Below are positions 44,724 to 55,811 of a DNA stretch of 64,000 nt, piece by piece. Each line of letters opens with the position of its first letter. The first letter of the stretch is position 1. The notes under the pieces were generated by a model, which saw only the letters and a list, made by a program, of their open reading frames with translations, searched no databases and had not been told where the DNA came from. Source of the DNA: Streptomyces albus subsp. albus (GTDB lineage Bacteria > Actinomycetota > Actinomycetes > Streptomycetales > Streptomycetaceae); contig NZ_JOID01000015.1 of the NCBI RefSeq assembly GCF_000719865.1, positions 248,001 to 312,000 of the forward strand, written 5' to 3'. The position numbers and the translations under genes were made by a program.

Positions 44724-44903
44724 CTACTCGTCGTCCTCGTCGTCGAGGCGGGCCAGCCAGGTCGCCAGGCGGTCCACCGGCACCTCGAAGTCCGGGTTGA
44801 GGTCGACGAACTCCCGGAGCCGCTCGGCCACCCAGGACAGCGGGACCTCCTCCTCGCCGCGCCGGTTCTCCAGCTCCTCGATACCGCGGTCGGTGAAATA
44901 CAA
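44724..44903 (-). CDS. Small acidic conserved protein (DUF6104-like), TTG start
   Basis: A 59-residue frame reads, after a TTG start (44903), YFTDRGIEELENRRGEEEV and then PLSWVAERLREFVDLN, ending in an acidic DDEDDE tail. I recognise it as a short protein conserved in Streptomyces. GGCGGAG lies six bases before the TTG. Because of its size and rare start codon it is easily missed. Function unknown; it lies between the DUF4097-padR operon and kgd on the same strand. Confidence 0.8.
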   Translation of the reverse strand: MYFTDRGIEELENRRGEEEVPLSWVAERLREFVDLNPDFEVPVDRLATWLARLDDEDDE

Positions 44904-45086
44904 CGTGCACTCCGCCAGGACGATCGGTGGGATGGGGCGGGGCCAGGATATTCCTGTCCGGACGGGCGCCCTCCGCGGCCCTGTGGCTCAGGCGGCGAGC
45001 CGTGACGGGGCCGGGGTGCGGGAGGTGCCGGGAACGGCCGCGGGGCGGCCGGGAGGGCGCGTCCGGAGACGGCCGGCCGGGTGCCG

Positions 45087-45123
45087 CCTCCGGCCCCCGG
45101 CCTCCGGCCCCCGGCCTCCGGCC
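45087..45123. repeat. Tandem repeat, 14-bp unit, about 2.6 copies
   Basis: CCTCCGGCCCCCGG occurs at 45087-45100 and 45101-45114, followed by a partial third copy to 45123. Confidence 0.75.
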
Positions 45124-45182
45124 GTCGGCCGGCTTCCGGAGCCCGCCGGTGGCCGGCGGGGAGCACGGGCCGGTACGGAAGA

Positions 45183-45219
45183 GGGCCGGGCCCCCGCCGC
45201 GAGGGCGGGGGCCCGGCCC
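45183..45219 (-). terminator. Terminator of kgd
   Basis: A perfect 16-bp GC stem with a GCGAG loop begins 73 bases beyond the kgd stop codon. Confidence 0.8.
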
Positions 45220-45291
45220 GTTCACCGTGCCGTGTCCGTTCCGGCGCGGGCGAGACGTCCGTCTCGGCCCGTGCGCCGGATCGGGCGCCGG

Positions 45292-48200
45292 TCAGGCGTC
45301 GAACACCTCGTTGACCAGCTGCTGCTGCTCCGCCTGGTGGCGCTTGGCCGAGCCGACCGCCGGGGAGGAGGAGTGCGGCCGGGAGACCCGGCGCAGCCGC
45401 TCGGCGGGCGGGAGGCCCGCGCCGACCGAGAGGTCCAGGTGGTCGATCAGGTTGAGGGCGATGAAGGGCCACGCGCCCTGGTTCGCCGGCTCCTCCTGCG
45501 CCCAGATGTACTTCTCGGTGCCGGTGTAGCGGGAGAGCTCCGCCTGGAGATCCTTGCCGGGCAGCGGGTACAGCCGCTCCAGCCGGACCAGCGCGGTGTC
45601 GTGGGCGCCGCGCTTCTCCCGCTCGGCGAGCAGGTCGTAGTAGACCTTGCCGGAGCAGAAGACGACCTTGCGGACGGCCGCCGGGTCCACCGTGTCGTCG
45701 CCGATCACCGGGCGGAAGCCGCCGGTGGTGAACTCCTCCGTCTTCGACGCCGCCGCCTTCAGCCGGAGCATCGACTTCGGGGTGAAGACGATCAGCGGCT
45801 TGTGGTGCGGGTTGTGCACCTGCCAGCGCAGCAGGTGGAAGTAGTTCGACGGCAGGGTCGGCATGGCGACCGTCATGCTGTTCTGCGCGCAGAGCTGGAG
45901 GAAGCGCTCGATCCGGGCCGAGGAGTGGTCCGGGCCCTGGCCCTCGTAACCGTGCGGCAGCAGCAGCGTGACGCCGGAGGTCTGGCTCCACTTCTGCTCG
46001 GCGGAGGAGATGAACTCGTCCACGATGGTCTGCGCGCCGTTGACGAAGTCGCCGAACTGCGCCTCCCACATCACCAGGGCGTCCGGGCGGGCCAGCGAGT
46101 AGCCGTACTCGAAGCCCATCGCCGCGTACTCGCTGAGCAGCGAGTCGTAGACGTTGAAGCGGGCCTGGTCCTCCGACAGGTAGAGCAGCGGGGTGTAGTC
46201 ATCGCCGGTCTCGCGGTCGACGAGGACCGCGTGCCGCTGGCCGAAGGTGCCGCGGCGGGAGTCCTGGCCCGCGAGGCGGACCGGGGTGCCCTCCATCAGC
46301 AGCGAGCCGATGGCGAGGGTCTCGCCCATGCCCCAGTCGATCGTGCCGTCCTCGACCTGCGCCGCGCGGCGCTGGAGCTGCGGCAGCAGCCGCGGGTGGA
46401 CGGTGATCCGGTCGGGGATGTTGACCTGCGACTCGGCGATGCGCTTGACGACCTCGTAGGAGATCGCCGTGTCGACCTTCACCGGGAACTCGGCCTGCGG
46501 CTCCGGGACCTCGGGGGCCATCGGCGCCGCCGTGGCGTCGCGGACCTCGGTGAAGACCTTCTCCAGCTGGCCCTGGTAGTCCTGGAGGGCCTGCTCGGCC
46601 TCCTCGACGGTGATGTCGCCCCGGCCGATCAGCGACTCGGTGTAGAGCTTGCGCACCGAGCGCTTCTTGTCGATCAGGTCGTACATCAGCGGCTGGGTGA
46701 AGCCCGGGTTGTCGGACTCGTTGTGGCCCCGGCGCCGGTAGCAGATCAGGTCGATGACGACGTCCTTGTTGAACGCCTGGCGGAACTCGAAGGCGAGCCG
46801 CGCCACGCGCACCACGGCCTCCGGGTCGTCACCGTTCACGTGGAAGATCGGCGCCTCGATCATGCGGGCCACGTCGGTGGCGTACATGGAGGAGCGGGCC
46901 GACTCCGGCGCGGCGGTGAAGCCGACCTGGTTGTTGATGACGACGTGGATGGTGCCGCCGCAGCGGTAGCCGCGGAGCTGCGACATGTTGAGCGTCTCGG
47001 CCACGACGCCCTGGCCCGCGAAGGCCGCGTCGCCGTGCAGCTGGACGGGGAGGACGGTGAAGTCCGTGCCGCCCTTGCCGATGATGTCCTGCTTGGCGCG
47101 GGCGACGCCCTCGACGACCGGGTCCACGGCCTCCAGGTGGGAGGGGTTGGCGGTGAGCGAGACCTTGATCTGCTCGCCGTCCAGGCCGGTGAAGGTGCCC
47201 TCGGCGCCCAGGTGGTACTTCACGTCGCCGGAGCCGTGCATCGACTTCGGGTCGAGGTTGCCCTCGAACTCCCGGAAGATCTGCGCGTAGGACTTGCCGA
47301 CGATGTTGGCCAGGACGTTCAGCCGGCCGCGGTGGGCCATGCCGATGACGACCTCGTCCAGCCGCGACTCGGCGGCCGAGTCGAGGACCGCGTCCAGCAG
47401 CGGGATGACGGACTCGCCGCCCTCCAGCGAGAAGCGCTTCTGGCCGACGTACTTGGTCTGCAGGAAGGTCTCGAACGCCTCGGCGGCGTTGAGCCGGCGC
47501 AGGATGCGCAGCTGCTCCTCGCGCTCGGGGTGGGCCTGGCCGCGCTCCACGCGGTCCTGGATCCACTTGCGCTCCTTGGGGTCCTGGATGTGCATGAACT
47601 CGATGCCGGTGGTGCGGCAGTACGAGTCCCGGAGCACGCCCAGGATGTCGCGGAGCTTCATCATCGAGCGGCCCGCGAAGCCGCCGACGGCGAACTCGCG
47701 CTCCAGGTCCCACAGGGTGAGGCCGTGCTCGATGATGTCGAGGTCGGGGTGCTTGCGCTGCTGGTACTCCAGCGGGTCGGTGTCGGCCATGACGTGGCCG
47801 CGGACCCGGTAGGCGTGGATCAGGTCGAAGACCCGGGCGGCCTTGGTGACGTCGTCGTCGTGGGAGACGTCGATGTCGCGGAGCCAGCGGACCGGCTCGT
47901 AAGGGATGCGCAGCGACTTGAAGACGTCGTCGTAGAAGTCGTTCTCGCCGAGCAGCAGCTGGTTCATGATCCGCAGGAACTCGCCGGAGGCGGCGCCCTG
48001 GATCACACGGTGGTCATAGGTGCTCGTGAGCGTCATGACCTTGGAGATGCCGAGCTTGTTCAGGGTGTCCTGCGAGGTGCCCTGGAACTCCGCCGGGTAC
48101 TCCATGGCGCCCACGCCGAGGATCAGGCCCTGCCCGGGCATCAGGCGCGGCACGGAGTGCACGGTGCCGATGCCGCCCGGGTTGGTGAGGGAGGCGGTGA

Positions 48201-49119
48201 CCCCGGTGAAGTCCTCCATCGTCAGCTTGTTCGCGCGGGCGCGGCGGACGATGTCCTCGTACGCCTGCCAGAACTCGAAGAAGCCGAGCGTCTCGGCCTT
48301 CTTGATCGCCGCGACGACGAGCTGGCGGTCGCCGTTCGGCTTCACCAGGTCGATGGCCAGGCCCAGGTTGACGTGGTCGGGCTTGACCAGCGTCGGCTTG
48401 CCGTCCTTCTCGGTGAACGAGTAGTTCATCGAGGGCATGGCCTTGAGCGCCTGCACCATGGCGTACCCGATGAGGTGCGTGAAGGAGACCTTCCCGCCGC
48501 GGGCGCGCTTGAGGTGGTTGTTGATGACGATGCGGTTGTCGAACAGCAGCTTCACCGGGACCGCGCGGACGGAGGTGGCCGTCGGCAGTTCCAGCGAGGC
48601 GTTCATGTTCTTCGCCACGGCGGCCGACGGGCCGCGCAGCGTGACGTACTCCGGCCCCTCGGCGGGCGCCGCGGGCTCGGCGGCGGCCTTGGCGGGCGCC
48701 TTGGCCGGAGCCTTCTTCGCGGGCGCCGCGGCCGGCTTGGCCGCCGGCTGGGCCGGGGCCTTCGCCGCGGGGGCGGGGGCCGGCTTCGGCTCGGCGGGCT
48801 TCGCGGCCTGCTTCGGCCGCGCCGCGGGTGCGGCGGACTGTGCGGGTGCCGGTGCGGACGGAGACGGGGTGGCCGCCTCCCCGTTCGTCGCGGGGGCGGC
48901 CTTGGCCGGGGCGGCTGCCGCCGACCCGGTGTCCGCACCCGGCTTGTAGTCGGCGAAGAAGTCCCACCAGGCTCGGTCGACCGAGTTCGGGTCCTGGAGG
49001 TACTGCTGGTAGATCTCGTCGACGAGCCACTCGTTGGGACCGAAGGCGGCTGCGGGGTTGTTACCCCGTCCGTCCTGGTCGTTCGAGACGCTCGAAGTGT
49101 TGGGGGACTGTGGCGACAC
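45292..49119 (-). CDS. kgd: Multifunctional 2-oxoglutarate decarboxylase/dehydrogenase (E2-E1 fusion)
   Basis: The 1275-residue protein has the actinobacterial KGD/OdhA layout. An E1-type N-terminal helix ([27 protein letters not shown]) and an Ala/Pro/Lys linker (about 75-155) come first. An E2 acyltransferase domain follows, with the catalytic His in [10 protein letters not shown] near residue 375, and then a full thiamine-diphosphate E1 part. There is no lipoyl domain, as usual for this fusion. It feeds the TCA cycle between 2-oxoglutarate and succinyl-CoA. It starts at GTG 49119 with a weak ribosome-binding site. Confidence 0.95.
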   Translation of the reverse strand: MSPQSPNTSSVSNDQDGRGNNPAAAFGPNEWLVDEIYQQYLQDPNSVDRAWWDFFADYKPGADTGSAAAAPAKAAPATNGEAATPSPSAPAPAQSAAPAARPKQAAKPAEPKPAPAPAAKAPAQPAAKPAAAPAKKAPAKAPAKAAAEPAAPAEGPEYVTLRGPSAAVAKNMNASLELPTATSVRAVPVKLLFDNRIVINNHLKRARGGKVSFTHLIGYAMVQALKAMPSMNYSFTEKDGKPTLVKPDHVNLGLAIDLVKPNGDRQLVVAAIKKAETLGFFEFWQAYEDIVRRARANKLTMEDFTGVTASLTNPGGIGTVHSVPRLMPGQGLILGVGAMEYPAEFQGTSQDTLNKLGISKVMTLTSTYDHRVIQGAASGEFLRIMNQLLLGENDFYDDVFKSLRIPYEPVRWLRDIDVSHDDDVTKAARVFDLIHAYRVRGHVMADTDPLEYQQRKHPDLDIIEHGLTLWDLEREFAVGGFAGRSMMKLRDILGVLRDSYCRTTGIEFMHIQDPKERKWIQDRVERGQAHPEREEQLRILRRLNAAEAFETFLQTKYVGQKRFSLEGGESVIPLLDAVLDSAAESRLDEVVIGMAHRGRLNVLANIVGKSYAQIFREFEGNLDPKSMHGSGDVKYHLGAEGTFTGLDGEQIKVSLTANPSHLEAVDPVVEGVARAKQDIIGKGGTDFTVLPVQLHGDAAFAGQGVVAETLNMSQLRGYRCGGTIHVVINNQVGFTAAPESARSSMYATDVARMIEAPIFHVNGDDPEAVVRVARLAFEFRQAFNKDVVIDLICYRRRGHNESDNPGFTQPLMYDLIDKKRSVRKLYTESLIGRGDITVEEAEQALQDYQGQLEKVFTEVRDATAAPMAPEVPEPQAEFPVKVDTAISYEVVKRIAESQVNIPDRITVHPRLLPQLQRRAAQVEDGTIDWGMGETLAIGSLLMEGTPVRLAGQDSRRGTFGQRHAVLVDRETGDDYTPLLYLSEDQARFNVYDSLLSEYAAMGFEYGYSLARPDALVMWEAQFGDFVNGAQTIVDEFISSAEQKWSQTSGVTLLLPHGYEGQGPDHSSARIERFLQLCAQNSMTVAMPTLPSNYFHLLRWQVHNPHHKPLIVFTPKSMLRLKAAASKTEEFTTGGFRPVIGDDTVDPAAVRKVVFCSGKVYYDLLAEREKRGAHDTALVRLERLYPLPGKDLQAELSRYTGTEKYIWAQEEPANQGAWPFIALNLIDHLDLSVGAGLPPAERLRRVSRPHSSSPAVGSAKRHQAEQQQLVNEVFDA

Positions 49120-49415
49120 GGCGGCTACCGCCCTCTTCCGCTTCCTAAGGTGGTGGACAGCGGAAATAAAGGCTACGCCTCTTACCGCGTCCGGTGCAGG
49201 CCGGGCTGGTCAGTCGTCGCGCAAGTCACACTGGCCGACTGGTTTCGGGGCAGCGTGAGGCGGGAAAATCCCCGAGTTTCGGCTCTCCGCGGGCCACTGG
49301 GGATCGCCGCCGCCCGGCGACGGCCTCCCGCTGCCGCAACCCTCCGGTCGCGCGCCGCGGGCGGGATGCCGGGGCATCTCCTTCCGAACGGGCGCTTCCG
49401 CTTTCGCACCCTACG

Positions 49416-50536
49416 TCAACCCTGCTCTTGGCGGCTGCCCGGCAGGGTGACCTTTATGCGGCAGCCGCGGGACGATTCGGCCACGCCGATCGAGCCGCCG
49501 TGGAGATCCACCGCCCAGCGGGCGATGGCCAGCCCCAGCCCGGTGCCGCCGTCGCTGCCGGGGCCGTGCGGGGTGGAGACGCGGCCGCGGTTGAACCGCT
49601 CGAAGATCCGGGCCCGCTCCGGCTCCGGGATGCCCGGTCCCTCGTCCAGCACCTCCAGCACCACGCTCCCCGGCCCCTCGCCGTGTCGCGCGCGCAGCGT
49701 CACCCGGCCCTGCGGCGGGCTGTGCTTGACGGCGTTGTCGACGAGGTTGGCCACCACCTGGTGCAGCCGCTCGGCGTCCGCGTGCGCGGTCAGCTCCGGC
49801 GGTGAGACGTCCAGATGGAGATGGACGTCCGCCCGGCCCGGCACGCCCGTGGTGGCGGCCCGGCCGCGCGCCGCGTTGGTCATGCCGGCCTCCTTGATGA
49901 TCCCGGAGAGATACGGCCAGACCTCGAAGCGCCGGGCGTGCAGCGGGACCACGCCGTTGTCGATGCGCGACAGGTCGAGCAGCGTCTCCACCAGCCGGCC
50001 GAGCCGCTCGGTCTGCCCGAGGGCCATCCGCATGGTCTCCGGATCGGCCTCCGAGACCCCGTCCACCACGTTCTCCAGCACGGCCCGCAGCCCCGCGATG
50101 GGGGTGCGCAGCTCGTGCGAGACATTGGCGACCAGCTCCTTGCGGTGCCGGTCCACGGCCTCCAGGTCGGCCGCCATGTGGTTGAACGTCCGCGCCAGCT
50201 CGCCCAGTTCGTCGCGGCGGTCCTCGCGGACCCGGCGGCTGTAGTCGCCGTTGGCCATGGCACGGGCGACGGTCTTCATCTCGTCCAGCGGCGAGGTCAG
50301 CCCGTGCGCCACGAACTGGGTGATCAGCATGGTGGCGATGATCGAGAAGATCGTGACGATGCGCAGTTCGGTGGCCGTGTTGAGCGCCATGATCACCAGC
50401 AGCGTGGTGATCGTCACGGAGCCGATGACCAGCGCGCCGAGCGCCGCCTTCACCGACCGGTACGGGTCCAGCGGCCGCAGGCCCTCCCAGAGGCGCGCCC
50501 ACAGGCCCGGCTTCGCCTGCTCGGCCGGGCGGTTGT

Positions 50537-50540
<4 letters not shown>
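49416..50540 (-). CDS. Membrane sensor histidine kinase
   Basis: The 374-residue kinase has two close membrane helices (about 33-55 and 60-80), a HAMP domain, HisKA with the phosphorylated His in NVSHELRTPIAGL (about residue 148) and HATPase (NLVDNAVKHS; DEGPGIP; GTGLGLAIA). Almost no extracellular loop separates the helices, so it probably senses a membrane or intracellular signal. It starts at GTG 50540, overlapping the response-regulator stop (GTGA). Confidence 0.92.
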
Positions 50541-51286
<746 letters not shown>

Positions 51287-51378
51287 GTCGGTCTGCCCCT
51301 GCTGTCCCCGTGCCTGGTGCCCCGTGTCTGCCGCGGCGCGTGCTGGCTAGCAGCGTAAAGGCACGGCGAGGGGCGCGG

Positions 51379-52098
51379 CTATGCGGGACCGCTGGCGAGG
51401 TGCACGGCGTCCGGGACGCCCCGGGCAACGGGGATCTCTTCCGTCCGTACCCGCAGGAACCCGGCATTCCGCAGGGCTTGTTCGAAAGCGGCGGAGGGCT
51501 GGGCGGACCAGACGGCGAGCACGCCGCCGGGGGTCAGCCGCTCGCGGCAGGCGGCCAGTCCGTCCGGGGTGTAGAGGCTGTCGTTGTCCTCGGTGACGGT
51601 CCAGTCGGGCCCGTTGTCGATGTCCAGGCAGAGCGCGTCGTAGGTCTCCCCGCGCGGCGCGGCCCGGAGGTGGCGGACGAGATCCGTGTGCAGGATCTCC
51701 GTCCGCGGATCGGCCAGCGCCGCGCCGGACACCGCCGCCAGCGGGCCGGATCGGTGCCAGTCGATCACCGCCTCCTCCCGCTCCACGACGGCGATCCGCC
51801 CCCAGCGCGGCTCGGCGGCGGCCCGCGCCAGGGAGAAGCCGACCCCGAGCCCTCCGATCAGCACCGACGGGCGGGGCCGGTCCGCGGGGAGCGCCGCCAG
51901 GGCCGCGTCGACGAGCAGGCGTTCGGAGCGGCCGTCGGACGTGTCCATGAGGAAGCAGCCGTTGGCGATGATCTCGTACCGCTCACCGCGCCGCCGCAGC
52001 ACCACCTCGCCGTACGGGCCGCTCCGCCGGTCGACGACCACGGGCTCCCCGGCCGGGGACGGGACGGAGGGTGACGACGGGGACGGTGCGGGCTGCAT
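51379..52098 (-). CDS. Spermidine-synthase-like methyltransferase-fold protein
   Basis: The 239-residue protein has the Rossmann core of the spermidine synthase family: VLIGGLGVGFSLARAAAEP, an acidic strand end VVEREEAVIDW and DALCLDIDNGPDW. The catalytic Asp of true spermidine synthases (GGGDG region and the later DxxDP) is not clearly kept. It may thus be a distant relative acting on another substrate. Confidence 0.75.
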   Translation of the reverse strand: MQPAPSPSSPSVPSPAGEPVVVDRRSGPYGEVVLRRRGERYEIIANGCFLMDTSDGRSERLLVDAALAALPADRPRPSVLIGGLGVGFSLARAAAEPRWGRIAVVEREEAVIDWHRSGPLAAVSGAALADPRTEILHTDLVRHLRAAPRGETYDALCLDIDNGPDWTVTEDNDSLYTPDGLAACRERLTPGGVLAVWSAQPSAAFEQALRNAGFLRVRTEEIPVARGVPDAVHLASGPA

Positions 52099-52251
52099 GG
52101 GCGGGCGGGTCCTTCGCGGAGGGCCCCGGACCGGGGCCGGGGCGGCGGGCGGGCGGCGGGCGGTGCTTCCCGCGCGGCGCGCGGCGCGGGCCGGCGGGAG
52201 GCGCCGCCAAGGGTAGTGACCCCGCCGGCCGGCACGCCGGGACTTTCCTCT

Positions 52252-52287
52252 GCCGCTACCGCCGCTACCGCCGCTACCGCCGCTACG
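52252..52287. repeat. Tandem repeat, 9-bp unit x 4
   Basis: GCCGCTACC is repeated four times (52252-52287; last copy with one change). It reaches the stop codon of the membrane protein gene that ends at 52283. Confidence 0.9.
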
Positions 52288-53623
52288 GCCGGGTGACGCG
52301 GTCCGGGTCGCAGGACCGGGCGGCGGCGAACCAGTCGGTGAACCAGGCCGCGCGTTCCGTACGGCTCATCGCGTCCAGGGCCTGCACCACGGGGGTGTCG
52401 AGCAGGCGGTCGTCCATGGCGCCGGGCCACTGACTGTGCGCCCACAGCAGCACCTCGTGGGACCACTCGGGGCGGATGCGCTCGCTCCGGCAGTCCCAGG
52501 CGAGCAGGGACTGGAGGACGGCGTCGCGCTGGAAGTAGTCGAGCCGCCGGTCGCTCCCGAGGTCGCCGCGGTGGACGATGCGGACCTCCACGGCGTCCGG
52601 ACCGGCGGCGGAACGGCCGCCCGGCGCTCTCTCCTCGAATCGCGCGGGCGCGCCCGGTGCCCCCGCGGTCAGTCCGTACGCCCAGCGGACGGGGCCGGCC
52701 ACCCGCTCGCGCATGCCCTCGTGCGCCCGGCGCATACAGATCTGCGGACGCTCCCCCTCGCAGACGAGGTCGGCGGCGGCCCGGTCGTACACCCACACCT
52801 TGCCGGGCTGCTGGAGCAGGGGCACCGCCCCGGCCACCGCCACCGCAAGCGGCAGCGCCACCAGCCATTTCCGGCGTGCCCCGGCAGCCAGCAGCATGGC
52901 CGCGGCCAGCCCGGCGAACCAGGCTGTGTGCGCGGCGTTCGCCCACAGGGCCGATTCCTGGCCGTCCCGGATGCCGAACGAGACGGGCAACAACTGTGCG
53001 AGGCCGCCGCTCGCCGGTGCGTTCCACGGGGCCAGGGCGGCGTAGCCGGCCACCGCGACCACCGGGGCCAGGGGCCACCACGGGACGTACCGGCCGAGGA
53101 GATGCCCGCCCGCGGCGAACGCCGCGATCGCGGCCAGGTCGGCGATCACGGGGCCGAGCTGCGGATGTCCGTACGCGGAGGCGTTCGGCCAGGTGAGCGC
53201 GGTCATGACCGCCCAGGTGACGAAATAGGCGGCCACGGCCGCCAGCCACACCGGGAGCAGACCGGCGGTCAGCCGGTGGAGCACCGGCCGGGGCGTCGAT
53301 CCGGCCCACTCGGCCGTGTGCCGGCGCCGTTCCCGCCCGGCCTCCCAGCAGGCGGCACTCGCCACCAATGGGCCCAGCAGGATGTGCAGCGTGCGCAGCG
53401 ACTGCGCCATGGCCGGCCAGTCCGTCCGGTGCCTGTCGTGTCCGCCGAACACGGCGATCATCAGGGCCGCGAGGCAGACGGCGAAGGTCCACGGCGCGAT
53501 GCCGCGGAGGCTCTCCGTGCGGAGGACGGCGAGAGCGGGGGAGGTCCGCGCGGAGACGTGGCCCGGCTCGGCGGGGGCCGCCGCGTCCGAGGCGTCGTCC
53601 GTCATGAGGGGGCTGGGGGTCAT
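52283..53623 (-). CDS. Multi-spanning membrane protein of the ECF/ABC operon
   Basis: The 446-residue protein has about six membrane helices in residues 35-270 and a soluble C-terminal part of about 170 residues (AADLVCEGERPQICMRRAHEGM...), which has paired cysteines and probably lies outside. It is the last gene of a four-gene operon and most likely the second permease of an ABC-2-type transporter. ATG 53623 overlaps the ATPase stop (ATGA). Confidence 0.75.
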   Translation of the reverse strand: MTPSPLMTDDASDAAAPAEPGHVSARTSPALAVLRTESLRGIAPWTFAVCLAALMIAVFGGHDRHRTDWPAMAQSLRTLHILLGPLVASAACWEAGRERRRHTAEWAGSTPRPVLHRLTAGLLPVWLAAVAAYFVTWAVMTALTWPNASAYGHPQLGPVIADLAAIAAFAAGGHLLGRYVPWWPLAPVVAVAGYAALAPWNAPASGGLAQLLPVSFGIRDGQESALWANAAHTAWFAGLAAAMLLAAGARRKWLVALPLAVAVAGAVPLLQQPGKVWVYDRAAADLVCEGERPQICMRRAHEGMRERVAGPVRWAYGLTAGAPGAPARFEERAPGGRSAAGPDAVEVRIVHRGDLGSDRRLDYFQRDAVLQSLLAWDCRSERIRPEWSHEVLLWAHSQWPGAMDDRLLDTPVVQALDAMSRTERAAWFTDWFAAARSCDPDRVTRP

Positions 53624-54516
53624 CGGAGCGCCGCCTTCCGCGTGTCCCGCGCGCCGCGGGTGTTCGTCTCGCGCCCGCGCTCGCGCCGGTGGCGCCGCAG
53701 TGCGCTGGTGTAGCCGCGTTCCAGTGGGTTGTCGCCGGGCGCGTCGGCGTCCGTCTCCGCGCACGCGGCCAGCTCGCCCGGCGTGCCCCGGAACGCGACG
53801 CGGCCCGTCTCCAGCAGCGTCACCTCCGCGCAGGCCGAGCCGACGTCCTCGACGAGATGTGTGGAGACCAGCACGGTCGCCTCGCGGCCCAGTTCGCGCA
53901 GCAGGGACCGGAACTCCACCCGGCGCTCCGGGTCCAGGCCTGCCGTCGGTTCGTCGAGGAGCAGCAGCTCCGGTCCCCCGAGGACGGCCTGGGCGATGCC
54001 GACCCTGCGGACCGCGCCGCCGGAGAGGGCGCCCAGTTTCCGGTCGAGGGAGGGCCCGAGCCCCACAAGTTCGGCCGCTTGTTCGACGGCGGCGGGCGCC
54101 TTCGCGCCGGGCAGCTCCTTCAGCCAGGCGAAATAGCCCAGGGTGTCGCGGACCGTGAAGGACGGGTAGTAGCCGAACTCCTGCGGGAGGTAGCCCAGCC
54201 GGCGGCGGATCTCCGTCCGCTCGCGGTGCGTTCCCGGGGAGAGGCCCAGCAGGCGGACCTCGCCGGCGGCCGGGCGGGCGACGGTGGCGAGCACCCGCAG
54301 CAGCGAGGTCTTGCCGGCACCGTTCGGTCCGAGCAGGCCGTGCACGCCCGTGCCGAGGGTGAGGTCAACCCCGTCCAGGGCGGTCGTGCGGCGGTGGCGG
54401 ACGGTCAGGCCCCGGACGGTCAGGCCCCGGTCGGGGTTACGGGGCCCCCGGACGGGTTCCCGGTCGGCCGGGCCCCGCCCCTCCGGGGCGGGCGCCGGGT
54501 CGGATGAGGGGTTCAC
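53620..54516 (-). CDS. ABC transporter ATP-binding protein (CcmA/drug-export type)
   Basis: The 298-residue ATPase has Walker A GPNGAGKTS (about residue 62), Q-loop PQEFGYYPSFT, signature LSGGAVRRVGIAQAV (a slightly altered LSGGQ), Walker B LLLLDEPTAGLDP and the switch His in VSTHLVEDV. This type usually serves ABC-2 exporters. GTG 54516 overlaps the previous stop and its own stop overlaps the next ATG, so all four operon genes are coupled. An Arg-rich tail follows the ATPase core. Confidence 0.88.
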   Translation of the reverse strand: MNPSSDPAPAPEGRGPADREPVRGPRNPDRGLTVRGLTVRHRRTTALDGVDLTLGTGVHGLLGPNGAGKTSLLRVLATVARPAAGEVRLLGLSPGTHRERTEIRRRLGYLPQEFGYYPSFTVRDTLGYFAWLKELPGAKAPAAVEQAAELVGLGPSLDRKLGALSGGAVRRVGIAQAVLGGPELLLLDEPTAGLDPERRVEFRSLLRELGREATVLVSTHLVEDVGSACAEVTLLETGRVAFRGTPGELAACAETDADAPGDNPLERGYTSALRRHRRERGRETNTRGARDTRKAALR

Positions 54517-55811
54517 AGTCGCTCCAGACAGTCGAAGGAGGTGCGGCGCAGGGCGAGCAGTCCGCCGCACAGGAAGGCGGCGGCCGCCCAAGCGCTCTGG
54601 GCGGGCGCACTCGAGAAGGCGCCGAGGGACGCGGTCAGCAGGGCGGCCGGATCGGCCGGACCGGCCGGGCCCGCCCCGCCGGGGCCGGCCGCGGCGCCGG
54701 TGGCGGCGAGGAGCAGCAGCCATGCGGTGCCGGTGCCGGCGGCGGCGCGCAGGCAGCCCGCAGCGGAGGCGGCGAGCAGGGTCAGCAGGGTCAGCGCCAG
54801 GCCGGGGAGCAGCCAGGCGTGGGCGCCCGGTCCGCCGTCCGGCGCCGGCATCAGCAGCCCGGCCGCGGTGAGCAGGGGCACGCACACCGCGAGAACCCAG
54901 CCGGTGCGCACCAGCAGCAGCCGCAGCCCGGCGGCTGGGGTCGCGGCGGCGGCCTCGTACAGCGGATCGGCGTGGCGGCCGTACGAAACGGCGACCCCGG
55001 CGACCGGCAGCAGGGGCGCTACCGCCAGCAGCAGCGGCCGGGCGGCCGCGGTGCCGGACGTGCGCGCCAGCAGTACGGCGGCGGCCGTGACCAGGACCAG
55101 CGACAGCAGCCAGGACCGTCCGAGCGCGGGGCCCGCGGACCGGGCCGACCAGGCGAGACGGGCGGCGAGGGAGGGGCTCCGCGGGGGCGGGCCCGCGTCG
55201 CGGACCGGGGGCCTCGGCCGGAACAGCCGGTGCGGGAACAGCGGACCGGGGCGGGACGGCCGAGGCGGACGGGTCCGTTCTTCCCGGTCAGGTTGCCCGT
55301 GCTGGACCGCCCCGGTACCGGCCGCCCCGGAACCTGCCGCCCCGGGACCGGCCGCCCCGGGACCGGCCGCCCCGGGACCGGCCGTGGCCGCCGCGGCGGC
55401 GGTCCGCGGGATCGCGGGACGGGGAGCCGTCGGGCTCGGAAGCCGTCCGTCCGGCCCCCCGGTCGGACGGACCGCCTCCGGCCCCTCCGGCGCGGGGGCA
55501 TGGCGGCGGGCGGCCACGGCGTGCGGGTCGGGCGGCGGGTCCACGGCGGCCGGCCCCCCGGCCGTCGCCCCGGCGACGCCCCCGGCTTCCTCCGGCGCGG
55601 CGGCGAGGACCGCCGCCAGCACCCCCGCCCGCACCTCCCGCAGCACGGGCCCGGCGGGGCCCGAGCGGGCCGCCGCGGAGACCAGCCGCGCACAGGAGGC
55701 ACAGCTCTCCACATGCGACTCCAGCACCCATGCCTGCGGCTCGGGCAGCGTTCCCTCCGCGTAGGCGGACGCCCGGCCCGGGGTCACATGCCTGCCGGCG
55801 TCACGGCTCAT
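54513..55811 (-). CDS. Zinc anti-sigma factor fused to a six-helix permease-like domain
   Basis: The 432-residue protein starts with a zf-HC2/ZAS domain (H33-x3-C37-x2-C40, HVESCASC) of the kind that binds ECF sigma factors. A long Pro/Ala/Gly linker (about 75-215, with a five-residue repeat from 145) follows. Six hydrophobic helices (about 234-249, 259-277, 297-321, 332-353, 361-376, 406-421) resemble an ABC-2 permease. Ordinary anti-sigma factors have one helix at most. The gene sits between an ECF sigma gene and an ABC ATPase gene, both overlapping it by four bases. Confidence 0.82.
   Translation of the reverse strand: MSRDAGRHVTPGRASAYAEGTLPEPQAWVLESHVESCASCARLVSAAARSGPAGPVLREVRAGVLAAVLAAAPEEAGGVAGATAGGPAAVDPPPDPHAVAARRHAPAPEGPEAVRPTGGPDGRLPSPTAPRPAIPRTAAAAATAGPGAAGPGAAGPGAAGSGAAGTGAVQHGQPDREERTRPPRPSRPGPLFPHRLFRPRPPVRDAGPPPRSPSLAARLAWSARSAGPALGRSWLLSLVLVTAAAVLLARTSGTAAARPLLLAVAPLLPVAGVAVSYGRHADPLYEAAAATPAAGLRLLLVRTGWVLAVCVPLLTAAGLLMPAPDGGPGAHAWLLPGLALTLLTLLAASAAGCLRAAAGTGTAWLLLLAATGAAAGPGGAGPAGPADPAALLTASLGAFSSAPAQSAWAAAAFLCGGLLALRRTSFDCLERL
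55321..55380. repeat. In-gene tandem repeat, 15-bp unit x 4
   Basis: GCCGCCCCGGGACCG and variants repeat four times, encoding PGAAG pentapeptides in the linker of the anti-sigma/permease fusion. Confidence 0.9.

Larger units (their letters stand above)
44904..45291. other. 388-base gap with repeats and the kgd terminator
   Basis: No gene is supported. The gap contains a short tandem repeat (45087-45123) and the kgd terminator (45183-45219). Confidence 0.6.

Noticed and set aside
43603..50244. Very long plus-strand open frame opposite DUF4097, kgd and the kinase
   Set aside because: It is antisense to well-supported genes. GC-rich codons leave few stops on the opposite strand, and the translation is Val/Gly/Asp/Arg low-complexity without a domain.
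55321..55380. 15-bp repeats as a possible CRISPR array or mobile-element end
   Set aside because: The units are contiguous without spacers, in frame, and encode a PGAAG linker repeat.
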